A stretch of 27,709 nucleotides of DNA from Chara braunii (lineage: Eukaryota > Streptophyta > Charophyceae > Charales > Characeae), in NCBI GenBank assembly GCA_003427395.1, contig BFEA01000222.1, positions 1,484,178 through 1,511,886 of the forward strand. Direction: 5' to 3'. A program made the translations under genes and the position numbers. Of this stretch, positions 1 to 8,320 are shown piece after piece. Position 1 is the first letter of the stretch; the number at the start of each line of letters is the position of its first letter. The notes below the pieces were generated by a model. It worked only from the letters and a program-made list of their open reading frames with translations. It was not told the DNA's origin and did not search any database.

Positions 1-585
1 AGAGGAGCGAGACTCTATGAAGCCTGCCTCATCGCCATATATTTATCTATATAGATACTAGGCGATCGAGAGAAGCGAGGCTCTATGAAGCCTGCATCAT
101 CGCCATATATTTATCTATATATATACTAGGCGATCAAGAGGAGCGAGGCTCTATGAAACCTGCCTCATCGCCATATCTATATACATATACTAGGCGATCG
201 AGAGGAGCGAGGCTCTATGAAGCCTGTCTCATCGCCACATAACTATCTATATATAAACTAAGCGATTGAGAGGAGCAAGGCTCTATGAAGTCTGCCTCAT
301 CGCCTTATATCTATCTATATATAAACTAGGTGATCGAGAGCGAGGCTCTATGAAGCCTGCCTCATTGCCACATATCTATCTATATGTATACTAGGCGATC
401 GAGAGGAGCGAGGCTCTATGAAGCCTGCCTCATCGCCATATACCTATATATATATATATAAACTAAGCGATCGAGAGGAACGAGGCTCTATGAAGTTTGC
501 CTCATTGTCATATATTTATCTGTATATATGTGTATACTAGGCAATTGAGAGGAGCGAGATTCTAAGAAGCCAGCCTCGTCGCCAT
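1..585. repeat. Tandem array, ~68 bp unit, about 8.6 copies
   Basis: Copies begin near 1, 69, 137, 201, 269, 337, 402, 474 and 548, so spacings are 64-74 bp. Each unit has a conserved core of about 45 bp running from GGCGATCGAGAGGAGC to GCCTCATCGCC, and a variable TA-rich spacer that accounts for most of the length differences. The core can fold: GGCGAT pairs with ATCGCC and GAGGC pairs with GCCTC, with a ~10 nt bulge on the left side. The array is cut by the window edge, so its real length is unknown. The last copy is diverged and fades out after about 585. No coding potential is evident. It is a satellite or minisatellite, possibly subtelomeric or within a transposable element. Confidence 0.93.
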
Positions 586-1838
586 GATAACTTGTAATTT
601 CCACGCCAGAAACCAACAAAGTTTGAGTGAATCTTTACCAATCCACTACCAGATGTCTGCGTCTTATAGCTTATTCAACCCATTACTAACTCGTTGGTTC
701 CAGTGAGAAAGGATACGTATGATCTTGACTCAGAGAGACTTATCACCCTTTTCAAACTCTGATTCGATCCTTATCATGCGATTCCTCTCTGAATTGCATG
801 AATGGTACTGCCTGGGATTATTAGGGACATGGGGCTCATAATTAACCTTTAAGAAGGAAGAAACATAGTAAAACCCATTGGGACAAACAGACTGGGAATG
901 AATTATATTCATTTCCTAGACCAATCAGGCGAGCGAATTGATAGTGAAGATAGAAGATAGGCGGTAGGTCGACGGTGAACACCGAAGACTGGGTCACGAG
1001 TCTAGAAGAGATCTTCTAGCTCTCAACGTCGAAGGGAAGACGTTAAGATTCTTTCGGAATGTGTTGTGTCTACAGGTTCATCACTCTTGGAGAGGGCTAC
1101 GGAAGAAATCCGTAAGGAACTGCAAATTTTATTATCTTCGGATAGCAGGTCGGTAGAACTCCGACTCAACTTCCACCATGGCTTGACACCCACACCTAAG
1201 ACAAGACCTAAGAAGGGAACAGATAAATCTTCCCCCTGTATCTATGCCTAAATTGTCCAAATCACACTCAGGAGTCTTCGAAAATGTGTGGGGCTGGGGT
1301 AAAAGGAGTCAGGGTTAGGAATGAATGTTGTTTTCAAGGGTTTGGGGCATGAGTGGCATGCTGTGAATGGATTAAAGATTGACGCTTGTAGCGCATTTTG
1401 TGTCTGCATCTGTATTTGTGTATGTGATGTCTTGCATCTGCATAGGTGTTGGACGTTTGTGCTATCTTCTGAGTTTGGGATCGTCTTAGAAATTCGGGCT
1501 AAGGGGCACGACAATCGTGAAAGTGAGGTCCACCGCTCAGTCAGCTCCCCTGATCTACATACACACATTTATATATATACATGTGAATGGGATCGTAGTT
1601 GGTCGGGTTCTGAAAGTTATTTGTCTAGGCTTCTGTTTGAGAGAATGGAAGACTACTAAGGGGATCGATCCTGACATTTCTCACATGATAAGCAAAGTAA
1701 ACATTGAGTCATTGTTATGGTTGGCTAAGCATGGAAAACTGTACGAGAAAGTCAACCTGATTAGGTAGTCGGTCCGGGGAATTAGCACCTCGGGACACGA
1801 CATACGAGTCAGTCTTAAGGCGTTCTACCGCGCGTATG
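586..1838. other. No gene recognised; two small palindromes
   Basis: This 1.25 kb stretch has only short open frames with no recognisable domain. Two perfect inverted repeats lie close together: CTAGAAGA/TCTTCTAG with a 2 nt loop at 1002-1019, and AACGTC/GACGTT with an 8 nt loop at 1025-1044. An AT-dinucleotide stretch sits near 1566-1580. A short plus-strand frame ending near 1768 could be a transposon remnant, but I cannot assign it. Confidence 0.6.
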
Positions 1839-2053
1839 CCTATGCTACGGCGATCGAGAAAACGCCCTCGGCTGGCCTACCTCTGCGATTGCATGTAAAA
1901 GCCTTCGCACGTGGGTCAGTAGCTCAGCAGGGATACGCCCACCTAAGAGATGGTGATAGCTCCCGCAGGTGGAGGTAATGTTGTACCTCCCGGGACCCTA
2001 ACCTGTCGTAGGGAGTCGCGAGAGGTATAGCACGCGCGCACGGTCGGAGTTGG
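1839..2053 (+). repeat. LTR-related fragment (copy A), inverted relative to copies B and C
   Basis: The sequence from about 1839 to 2053 is homologous to the reverse complement of 25508-25717 (copy C), and its central part also to 4171-4305 (copy B). Landmarks shared by A and C include AACGCCCTCGGCTGG, GGGATACGCCCACCTAAG and CTCCCGCAGGTGGAGGTA. In copies B and C the LTR is read on the minus strand and is followed by a primer-binding site. Here the same sequence reads on the plus strand, with no PBS after it. It lies about 60 bp from the end of a minus-strand gag, so it is not that element's normal 3' LTR. It is probably a solo or rearranged LTR. AATAAA-type A-rich sequence follows at about 2057-2075. 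Confidence 0.7.
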
Positions 2054-2113
2054 TATTGCATAAAGTAATAAAGAAACTTCTACGTGACACGACCGTGAGG
2101 TCCGACACAAAAA

Positions 2114-3729
2114 CTACCTTGCATCTGGGTGTCGGACCGCCGCGCGACAGCGGTCCTCCACTTCTTGCCAGATTCGGAACATAGCCGGAGGAGCGGGTGG
2201 CATACCGGCCTCGGCTCGTCGCAAAGCCTCCTTTCTTGTTCCTCCAGATGTCTTAGGGTCAGTATAGTACCCAAACTTATCATACATATCTCCATGATAG
2301 TTGGTACTAATTAACCCTTCTTCCTCATCATTTTTGCGAACATGGCAGAACTTATTCCTATGGCCTTTCTGGTCACAGTGCCAGCAAATCGCGTTCCGCC
2401 ACTCTATTCGTCCCTTGCCAAAACCCCGTCCACCTTCTTGTCCTCCTTGACTTCCAGACGCATTCCAGTCCCCATCTCCTCCTCTGCTGTAATTACCACC
2501 ACCATTTCCTTTTCCTTTTCCTCCGCGGCCACCATTTTCCCGCCCTCGGCCCCATCCTTGGTTCTGCCTACGTTCACCGCCTTGGTTTCCTTGCGATCCT
2601 TGTGGAGCCGACTGTTGAGGCTGGCTTGGCGGCGGGTTCAGGTGACTCACCTGTTGAGACTGGGGTCCTGGACATCCGCAGGAAGCCATACTCAACGGAA
2701 CCCCTGCACATAATCCATGCGGTCCGCTTACCGGCCACGGCGCTTACGGGTTGTACCCACGCCAAGGACTTGGAGGTCCATAGTCTGGCCACAGCCCATA
2801 GGATGCTGGCACGGCCTGACCATGCGACTCAGGGGGTGGAAGTGCGGTTGCTTGTGGGATTTGGCCCTTTCCTGAGCCTTGCCCCCCTTGAGTCAAATTC
2901 TTTGCCTTTCTTTGAGCCTTTGTTAGCCTTGGAGCCTCAGGTTCCTCTTCCTCATCTTCTTCTTCCTCTTGTACCACTGTTTTCTTTGCCTTTCCTTGGA
3001 CCTGTGGTACCGCCATACCCTTTCTTGTTGCACTCGCCTCCTTTGCAGCATCTAGTTGGGCTACTGCTTCCTCTACCATTTTCTTGAAATCTCGCCCGTC
3101 ACTTGTTGGAGCATCAAAGGCCTTTCTTTTTTTCCTGGCTTGCCGCATTTGAAAGATGTCCACCTGGTCCAACTCTCCGTCCATCACGCTCTCTTTTATT
3201 GCGGCCCATGTCAATTTCTTCCCCGGTGCATCTTTTTTGGTTAGCGCAGAGGCCTCCCAATTCGTGAAATGTCCTAGGAAGGTAGCACACTGTTCCTCTT
3301 CTGCCATCCAAGGGACTTTCCTTGCCATCTTCTCGAAGGCGGTTGCGAAGGCACCCACAGTAGTGAATTCGTCTCGCCGTAACATTTCCAGATCTGCCTT
3401 GTTAGCAGACCGTCCCCTAGCTTAAAACGCCTTTGCATTTCTTCCTTGAAATTGGTCCAAACTCCAGCTGCTCCGGCAGCCACCTTCATTATCTCGGGCC
3501 GTATTTCCCACCAGATGTACCTGGGAAGTAATTTAAACTTGTTTGCATCGGATGCCTCGCTTGTAATTTGTTCAAACAATTCTAACCATTTAGACACCCT
3601 TTCCACTTCAAACAGGAAAATGTCAACTTTCGACACTTGTAGCCGTGCTAACTCTTATTTCTCAAGGGCTTTGACAAAATCTTCCGGTGTAGCAGTCGGG
3701 CCCCGATCGATTTCATTCGCATCCGACAT
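2114..3729 (-). pseudogene. gag: Broken retrotransposon gag with CCHC zinc knuckle
   Basis: Gag forms the particle shell and binds the element RNA. The most likely start is the ATG at 3729. A TAA interrupts at codon 25 (3655-3657), and the frame then runs to about 3400, where an apparent single-base loss shifts it. From 3385 the second frame continues to 2114 with one more TAA at 2744-2746. The N-terminal half is a helical capsid-like region (FEVERVSKWLELFEQI near 3600; LLPRYIWWEIRPEI near 3500). A K/E-rich stretch follows, then a basic G/R/N/Q-rich low-complexity segment (about 2630-2420). The knuckle CWHCDQKGHRNKFC (C-x2-C-x4-H-x4-C) is encoded at 2386-2345. The tail ends at TAG 2114-2116. 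The family order capsid, basic linker, knuckle is preserved, but no protease follows. Assignment to gag is firm; the exact clade is not. Confidence 0.88.
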
Positions 3730-4066
3730 CTTTATACCCTTTTGTTAACCGACCTGCTAGGAACAAGAGAGATAGCTCAGTAAATAGTTTGTCAAACTCA
3801 GGGGAGTTTCAAGTCCTATCTAGACTTCTCACCTCTAAGTTCAACTAATCACTCTTGTACTAACTTCTGTTAGTTATTCTAGGTTATGGATACAATTCTT
3901 GGTCATACTCACAATCACAATACTTCTGTACATTATTGTCAGTATCCGGACTTCTATACCCTTTCTTATTAAAACAATACAAAACATACAGGTTTGTCGT
4001 TTTGCCTGGATCATCAACCTACACTTAACCAGGGTTCGTTCACTAAGAACCCCGGTAGGCAGCCGA
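3730..4066 (-). other. Retrotransposon leader between PBS and gag
   Basis: This is noncoding sequence between the primer-binding site and the gag start, in the position expected for the 5' untranslated leader. The part next to the PBS (3987-4066) is homologous to 25340-25401 beside the second PBS, sharing for example GTAGGCAGCCGAGATC. That supports both belonging to one element family. No packaging or dimerisation signal can be identified by eye. Confidence 0.6.
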
Positions 4067-4086
4067 GATCCCCGGCAACGGCGCCA
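4067..4086 (-). promoter_or_regulatory. Primer-binding site complementary to tRNA-Asp
   Basis: The plus strand reads GATCCCCGGCAACGGCGCCA, which equals the 3' end of plant tRNA-Asp(GUC) including CCA. The minus strand therefore carries the complementary site, starting TGGCGCCGTTGCC, where reverse transcription of a minus-strand element would be primed. It lies 2 nt inside the LTR boundary, as usual. A tRNA-Asp PBS is known for plant Athila-type Ty3/gypsy elements. The tRNA sequence is from memory, but all 20 positions agree. Confidence 0.85.
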
Positions 4087-4088
4087 CC

Positions 4089-4305
4089 TCTCGAGCACAT
4101 CGGTCCCGCACGGGGACCCTCCTGGCCGCGTCACGCAGGATTTTGCAGGACTTCGTCGCAAAGCATTTTCAGCCGCTCCGGCCGAGTGCGTCAGCCGTAC
4201 CTCTCGCACGCCCCTACGACGGGACAGGGTCACGCGAGGCACGTCTTACCTCCACCTGCGGGAGCTGTCACCATCCCTTGGGTGGGTATATCCCCGCCGA
4301 GCTAC
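4089..4305 (-). repeat. LTR end (copy B) adjoining the PBS
   Basis: Homology to copy C (25424-25717) starts right beside the PBS and runs to GAGCTAC at 4305, after which the two copies diverge. The inner LTR end should be CA; here it reads GA (TC on the plus strand), whereas copy C keeps TG/CA. The segment includes a hairpin-forming GGTCCC/GGGACC near 4100-4120 that is conserved in copy C. The outer boundary is unclear because sequence beyond 4305 is not shared. Confidence 0.7.
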
Positions 4306-4344
4306 ACTCTCGGGTTCACGGTCCATCCCGGTATCAATATCGAA

Positions 4345-5275
4345 CCGCGTCCAAAAATAAAAAGAAAAATAAAATAAGAATAAAGAGGAAGAAAACTGAT
4401 ACTAAGGGATGGATGTAGCGGTAATTCCTCGGCCCCTGCCAGTCAGGCCCGTTGTCGGACTCCTCAACAAAAACTAAGGGGGATAGTCCCGCTGGACCCT
4501 CAACCCCTAAACTTTCCTCCATGACGCTCCTTTGCTCCTCCGCTATCGATCGCTGGCCTCGATCCCGGGGTCTTTGTAGTTTTAGTCCAAAGTCATCACC
4601 TATAGGGCTAGGCCCAAGCTTGAAGGTGACAGACGCGGACTTGTCTATAAAGACGTCCGTTCTAGCCCTAAGCCTGTCAGGCTGTACAAAAGGCCATATT
4701 TAAGCCCCCCCCCGACCATATGTGTCGGCCCTCGCCGTATGGGGGGTCAATTCCATTTGTCGCCGTCGTGCACCCCATCTTTCTCACCAGGTTTCCTTCT
4801 GAAAAAGTTGCACTTTTACCACGTATGTGCCGAAAAACCCTGACTTTCATGGTGCCTCCCGTGACTTCTACCGTTGACCAATCTCATGGTCGACCTCGGA
4901 AGTCCCGTCTTCGCACCTTACTAATCCTAGAGCCGTAGCAAGTGAGTCAAGTGGGTATGATAACAAAAACCTAGCTCTGATGTGCACCGCGTCCGCTAAT
5001 GCAGTTTCATCCTATTTTCTTAGCTCACACTACTAGGCGCAGGCACCGTTCTCTAAACTAAGTGACCTCCTAAAACACCTTGTGTGCCCTCAAAGTGCAC
5101 ACCCACGCACTCTCTAATTAAAAACAAAGAGTGAGTATCATTCCCAACCTTTGAGAGTTGGTTGTGTTTTCTCGAAAATGAGACACTCTCTCGAATACCA
5201 TAGAAAACGCACCTTCTGTGAGATGCAAAAATGCACTCAAATACCCTTGTAAGGGTATTCGGGCCGACACCGCCA
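4345..5275 (+). repeat. Dispersed repeat X, copy 1 (possible LTR)
   Basis: Two blocks in this segment recur in the same order and orientation at 22660-23505. The first is the stretch around AAGGGGGATAGTCCCGCTGG (4464-4508 versus 22801-22845). The second is the terminal palindrome ATACCCTT-GT-AAGGGTAT followed by TCGGGCCGACA (5241-5269 versus 23480-23506). Block spacing is 777 bp here and 679 bp there. TGTCGG at 4453 and CCGACA at 5264-5269 are complementary ends, as in an LTR of about 817 bp, but I see no target-site duplication. A TATAAA lies near 4647 and an ATATTTAAG near 4696. Coding potential is absent. Confidence 0.6.
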
Positions 5276-5466
5276 TATTCTAGAATGAATCTGATCACGG
5301 ATGTATCTCCCCAAGTGGTCGTTTTTTACCGTTAAGGTCTTTTTCTCTTTTCTTTTCTTTTCTTTTTCCTCCTTTCTTGGACAGTAGGGATCTGCCAGTC
5401 CCTACTTGTGGCAGTCCCTACTGACGGCCAACTCACTCACTCCCTCTCACTCTTTTTTTCTATGTA
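5276..5466. other. Polypyrimidine spacer with short direct/inverted repeats
   Basis: CT-rich sequence (TTTTCTTTTC runs near 5340-5375) is followed by three variants of a CAGTAGGGA / GCAGTCCCTACT motif (5383-5425) that can pair with one another. No open frame of note. Confidence 0.5.
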
Positions 5467-5933
5467 GAAAATCCGGATATCCGGCAGGCCATTTTATCCG
5501 GAATTTTCAATCTGGATGAAAATTCCGGATTAATTCCGGATATGGAAAAATCCGGCCCTGCGCAAAACATTTTTTTTTACCGAAAAAAAAAATAATTCAA
5601 AAAATTCTGGAAAAACAAGTATGTTGTTCACATCAACGATACGAACAACTTTCCGCTTGAGGCCATTGTTGATATCTCAACAGATAAAAAGATAAAAATA
5701 TAAAACAGAAAAAGAAAATAATATTTGGATAAAAAATTATAAAACGAATCAAGCATCCCCACTCTAAACCCCTTCATTCCCTATCTTACCCCCTTTCAAC
5801 GCTTCCATCACTTATCAAGTTTTTTATGAAATAAGAACATAGTTCTATTGTATTTTGCATGCGCAATATTACTTTTTTTTTTTTTTTTTTTTTTTGCTTT
5901 TTTTTGGCCATTTTTTTAATTATCCGGATTTTC
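5467..5933. mobile_element. Possible MITE-like AT-rich element with 13 bp terminal inverted repeats
   Basis: GAAAATCCGGATA at 5467-5479 is the exact reverse complement of TATCCGGATTTTC at 5921-5933, bounding 467 bp of AT-rich DNA. The ends are part of clusters of TCCGG-containing motifs (5470-5555 and 5918-5990), including TATCCGGAATTTTC and AATTCCGGATT, so the pairing may partly reflect motif repetition. Long T runs lie at 5873-5895 and 5898-5905. No clear target duplication flanks it. A non-autonomous DNA element is plausible but not proven. Confidence 0.35.
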
Positions 5934-6533
5934 GGATAATCCTAGCCCCCGATAATCCGGCCAAATAATCCGACCAGATTATCCGGCCACGTATGCCGTG
6001 CTACATAGCTTTTTCTCTTATTCTCCCACATTTTCTTTTCTTTTTCTCTCTTTTTTTCTAGCATGCCTAGTGTCAAGTGGCCGTTAAGGCCCTTTTCTAG
6101 CCTCTTCCTCTTAGTTTTGGCCCTTCCTATGCCCAAGGTGCAGTCCGTTATATCTCGGACTGCAATAATGACCCTCTCATGTCCATGAGAACTTTCTTTT
6201 TCTTCTATTTTTCTCCCATAGTGACCCATCCTACTCCGATTTTCTCTCGGAGGCCTATTTTTCACATGGGGTGTCTTTTGACTCCATTTTCTTGAGGGGG
6301 GCTGATTCGAGATTTTTCGGATTGCTCCCATGCCTCTTGCTTCAAGTTTCTTTACATTTTCTTTTCCTTTTAGATTTTTCATTTGCTACCGCTAGTGCTT
6401 GTACTAGTGGTGCTAATTTTCTTGGCCATCAAGACGTCGATCTTGACGGTGCACCTTCCCCTTATTATTTTCCCTCATGCGGTGCCGTCGTTTCTTCTTG
6501 GGACTTTCACATGTCCCCGCCATCCGTCCCGTC
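5934..6533. other. Pyrimidine-rich spacer, no gene recognised
   Basis: More TCCGG copies (AATCCGGCC, TTATCCGGCC) occupy 5934-5990, then T/C-rich sequence. The minus-strand frame 6382-5942 is K/E/R-rich, as a purine-rich strand would give by composition alone, and has no recognisable domain. Confidence 0.5.
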
Positions 6534-6655
6534 GGCAGTCCCTGATACCTAGTCGCACCGGCGGTCCCCGACACTTAGTCCCACCAGCGGTCCCCAACAC
6601 TTAGTCCCACCAGCGGTCCCCGACACTTAGTCCTACCGGCGGTCCCCGACACTTT
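6534..6655. repeat. Tandem array, 26 bp unit, about 4.7 copies
   Basis: Units begin at 6534, 6560, 6586, 6612 and 6638, exactly 26 bp apart, with consensus GGCGGTCCCCGACACTTAGT followed by CCCACC. Divergence is only a few bases per unit. The length is not a multiple of three. Confidence 0.9.
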
Positions 6656-7424
6656 TTGCCTCGAATGCCATTATTTTTACTTAGTCTCATGTGGCCCAGA
6701 GTGCCTCTCCCCGAGGTGTCCCGCGTCCCTTGGGCGCTTTGCCGCCCCACGACGACCCCTCTCCCTTGTCTTTTTTGCGCCTTGCGCGCGCCAGTCCCTT
6801 TTGTCGTGGGCCTCCACCCCGAGACTCTCGTAGCTGGCCCCCATGTTGACCTCTCATTCTTTATCTTCCCGCGGCCTCCGGGCCGTCCATCTCTCGACTT
6901 CCACATTCTTTTGTCGCTGTTGTGCTGTGTTTGCTGGTTCAAGGGCCCTTTGGCCCTGGTCTTGCTGCATTTCAATGGCCCTCCCGGCCTCATATTATTC
7001 TTTTATGTGCCCCTGTTCTTGCGCTCACTCGCTCGGCGTTACTGGTTTTCTCCTCCCCAGGGCATTACTCCTTCATGTGGGCTAATCCTTTATCTTTTCT
7101 CTCTCCTCCCTCCTTTCTCCAGATTTCTCTTTCGTGCACAATTTGTCTATATTTAGTCTCTCGAGTCACGGGAAGTTATTCGGGACCCACCAGTACCGAC
7201 ACATTCCCCCTACTCATTCACGATGTCCTCATCGCGCACCAATCTCTTGCCAGTGGGTTTTAGAGGGATAGACGGGAGAGGAGGATGAGATGTTATGGGT
7301 AGTTAGTTTGCCAGGGTCCATTTTGTCTTTTCTTGCTCCTTTCTCGGTTTTCTTCCAGTTTCCGGCCTTGGGGCAGAGAGGGGTGTACAGGGTCAAACTC
7401 TCTTTGTCCTTTAGGTTTCTCACG
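6656..7424. other. Pyrimidine-rich spacer, no gene recognised
   Basis: C/T-rich on the plus strand. The long hydrophobic plus-strand frame here (6656-7156) is explained by composition: CTN, TTY, CCN and TCN codons give Leu, Phe, Pro and Ser. No family is recognised on either strand. Confidence 0.5.
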
Positions 7425-7535
7425 TCTCATTCATCACTCTTAGAACATCTGACCCGATTTGTCTCATTCATCACCCGTAGTACATCAATCCCCTTTCGTC
7501 TCATTCATCACCCGTAGTAAATCAAACCCCTTTCC
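7425..7535. repeat. Tandem array, 37 bp unit, 3 copies
   Basis: TCTCATTCATCACCCGTAGT-type units begin at 7425, 7462 and 7499, 37 bp apart. The second and third copies are the closest to each other. Confidence 0.85.
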
Positions 7536-7877
7536 AGCTTTCCTCCTTTCGCTGTCCCTGCTTCTCCCTCTAGCCTTGCCATCTCAAGTGCCCTTTGGTT
7601 GATCCTCCTTCCATTCTTTGCCAACTAGGCCCCTTTTTCGGCTTCCGTCGCTCTTAGTGACCCTTCTACTTGGCTCTTCGGCCCGTGCAATCCATACCTC
7701 TCGTCACCCTTTCGTCACTCTCAAGCCCAACCCTATTCACGCGTATTTCCTCTGGGTCATTCTGCCCGCCTTTTCTTCTAGTCCTGTCGGTTTCACATGC
7801 ATGTCGCCCTCTCTTATACTCAAGCTTAATCCATTTCACATGCACGTTACCCAGTCCATTCCCCCAAGCAGCTTTTC
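7536..7877. other. CT-rich spacer, no gene recognised
   Basis: Pyrimidine-rich sequence between two minisatellites. A diffuse repetition of TTTCACATGCA (about 7791 and 7835) is the only pattern seen. Confidence 0.4.
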
Positions 7878-8320
7878 TTCTGGACATCTTGCCAGACCTT
7901 TCATGCCACAGTCAATTACACATACATCTTTCCTCTGGACATCTGGCCAGGCCTTTTCTCAAGCCTGCGCAAAGTCAATTACATAGTCTTTTCCCTTTTG
8001 GACATCTTGCCAAACTTTTTCTCAAGCCTGCGCAAAGTCAATTATACAAGTCTTTTCCCTTTTAAGCATCTTGCTAGTTTTTTTCTCAAGTCTGTGCAAA
8101 TCAAGCATTTCTCTTATGGTCATCTTTCCAGGCCTTTTCTAAAGCCTGCGCAAAGTCAATTACAAATGTATTTTTCTTCTGGACATCTCGCCAGGCCTTT
8201 TCCCAAGCCTGTGCAAAGTCAATTACCCATGCATTTCTCTTCTGGACATCTTGCCATACCTTTTCTCAAGCCTGCGCAAAGTCAATTACTCATGTATTTC
8301 TCTTCTGGACATGGTCACCT
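7878..8320. repeat. Tandem array, 63 bp unit, 8 copies
   Basis: TTCTGGACATCTTGCCAGGCC-like blocks recur with the TGGAC position at 7881, 7936, 7999, 8063, 8117, 8180, 8243 and 8306. The dominant period is 63 bp; two units are shortened to 54-55 bp and one is 64 bp. The full unit also contains CAAGCCTGCGCAAAGTCAATTAC. Because 63 is 21 codons, plus-strand frames stay open over several units, with a 21-residue repeat such as SSGHLARPFPKP. The 64 and 55 bp units break that frame, so I treat it as noncoding. Confidence 0.92.

Larger units (their letters stand above)
2114..4305 (-). mobile_element. Truncated LTR retrotransposon: LTR, PBS, leader, gag only
   Basis: Read on the minus strand, this is the end of an LTR (4305 to about 4089), a tRNA-Asp type primer-binding site (4086-4067), an untranslated leader of about 340 bp, and a gag reading frame from 3729 to 2114. 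No protease, RT or integrase follows. Within about 60 bp of the gag stop the sequence changes to an LTR-related piece in the opposite orientation. The element is therefore either truncated after gag by rearrangement or a gag-only non-autonomous derivative. Gag composition and the CCHC knuckle fit Ty3/gypsy-like elements. Two in-frame stops and one frameshift show that it is dead. A second LTR-PBS copy of the family is at 25402-25717. Confidence 0.75.

Noticed and set aside
1-585. CRISPR array
   Set aside because: The whole unit is repeated, with a TA-rich linker in place of unique spacers, and the window is eukaryotic.
1910-1960. tRNA-like A box (TAGCTCAGCAGG) suggesting a tRNA gene or SINE
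   Set aside because: No B box (GGTTCGA-type) follows at the right distance and no cloverleaf can be drawn. The same sequence lies inside the LTR copies at 4260-4305 and 25580-25650.
2602-3087. Plus-strand 161-codon frame opposite gag
   Set aside because: It is the antisense shadow of the gag frame, which has clear family motifs on the minus strand. The same applies to 15323-15913 opposite the protease region and to 10820-11353 opposite the 312-codon ORF.
5942-6993. K/E/R-rich minus-strand frames (6382-5942 and 6993-6601)
   Set aside because: They are the purine-rich complement of the same CT-rich DNA and partly consist of the TCCGG cluster and the 26 bp array.
6656-7156. 166-codon hydrophobic plus-strand frame
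   Set aside because: The strand is strongly pyrimidine-rich, which by itself yields Leu/Phe/Pro/Ser codons and long frames; no domain or helix pattern of a real membrane protein family was recognised.
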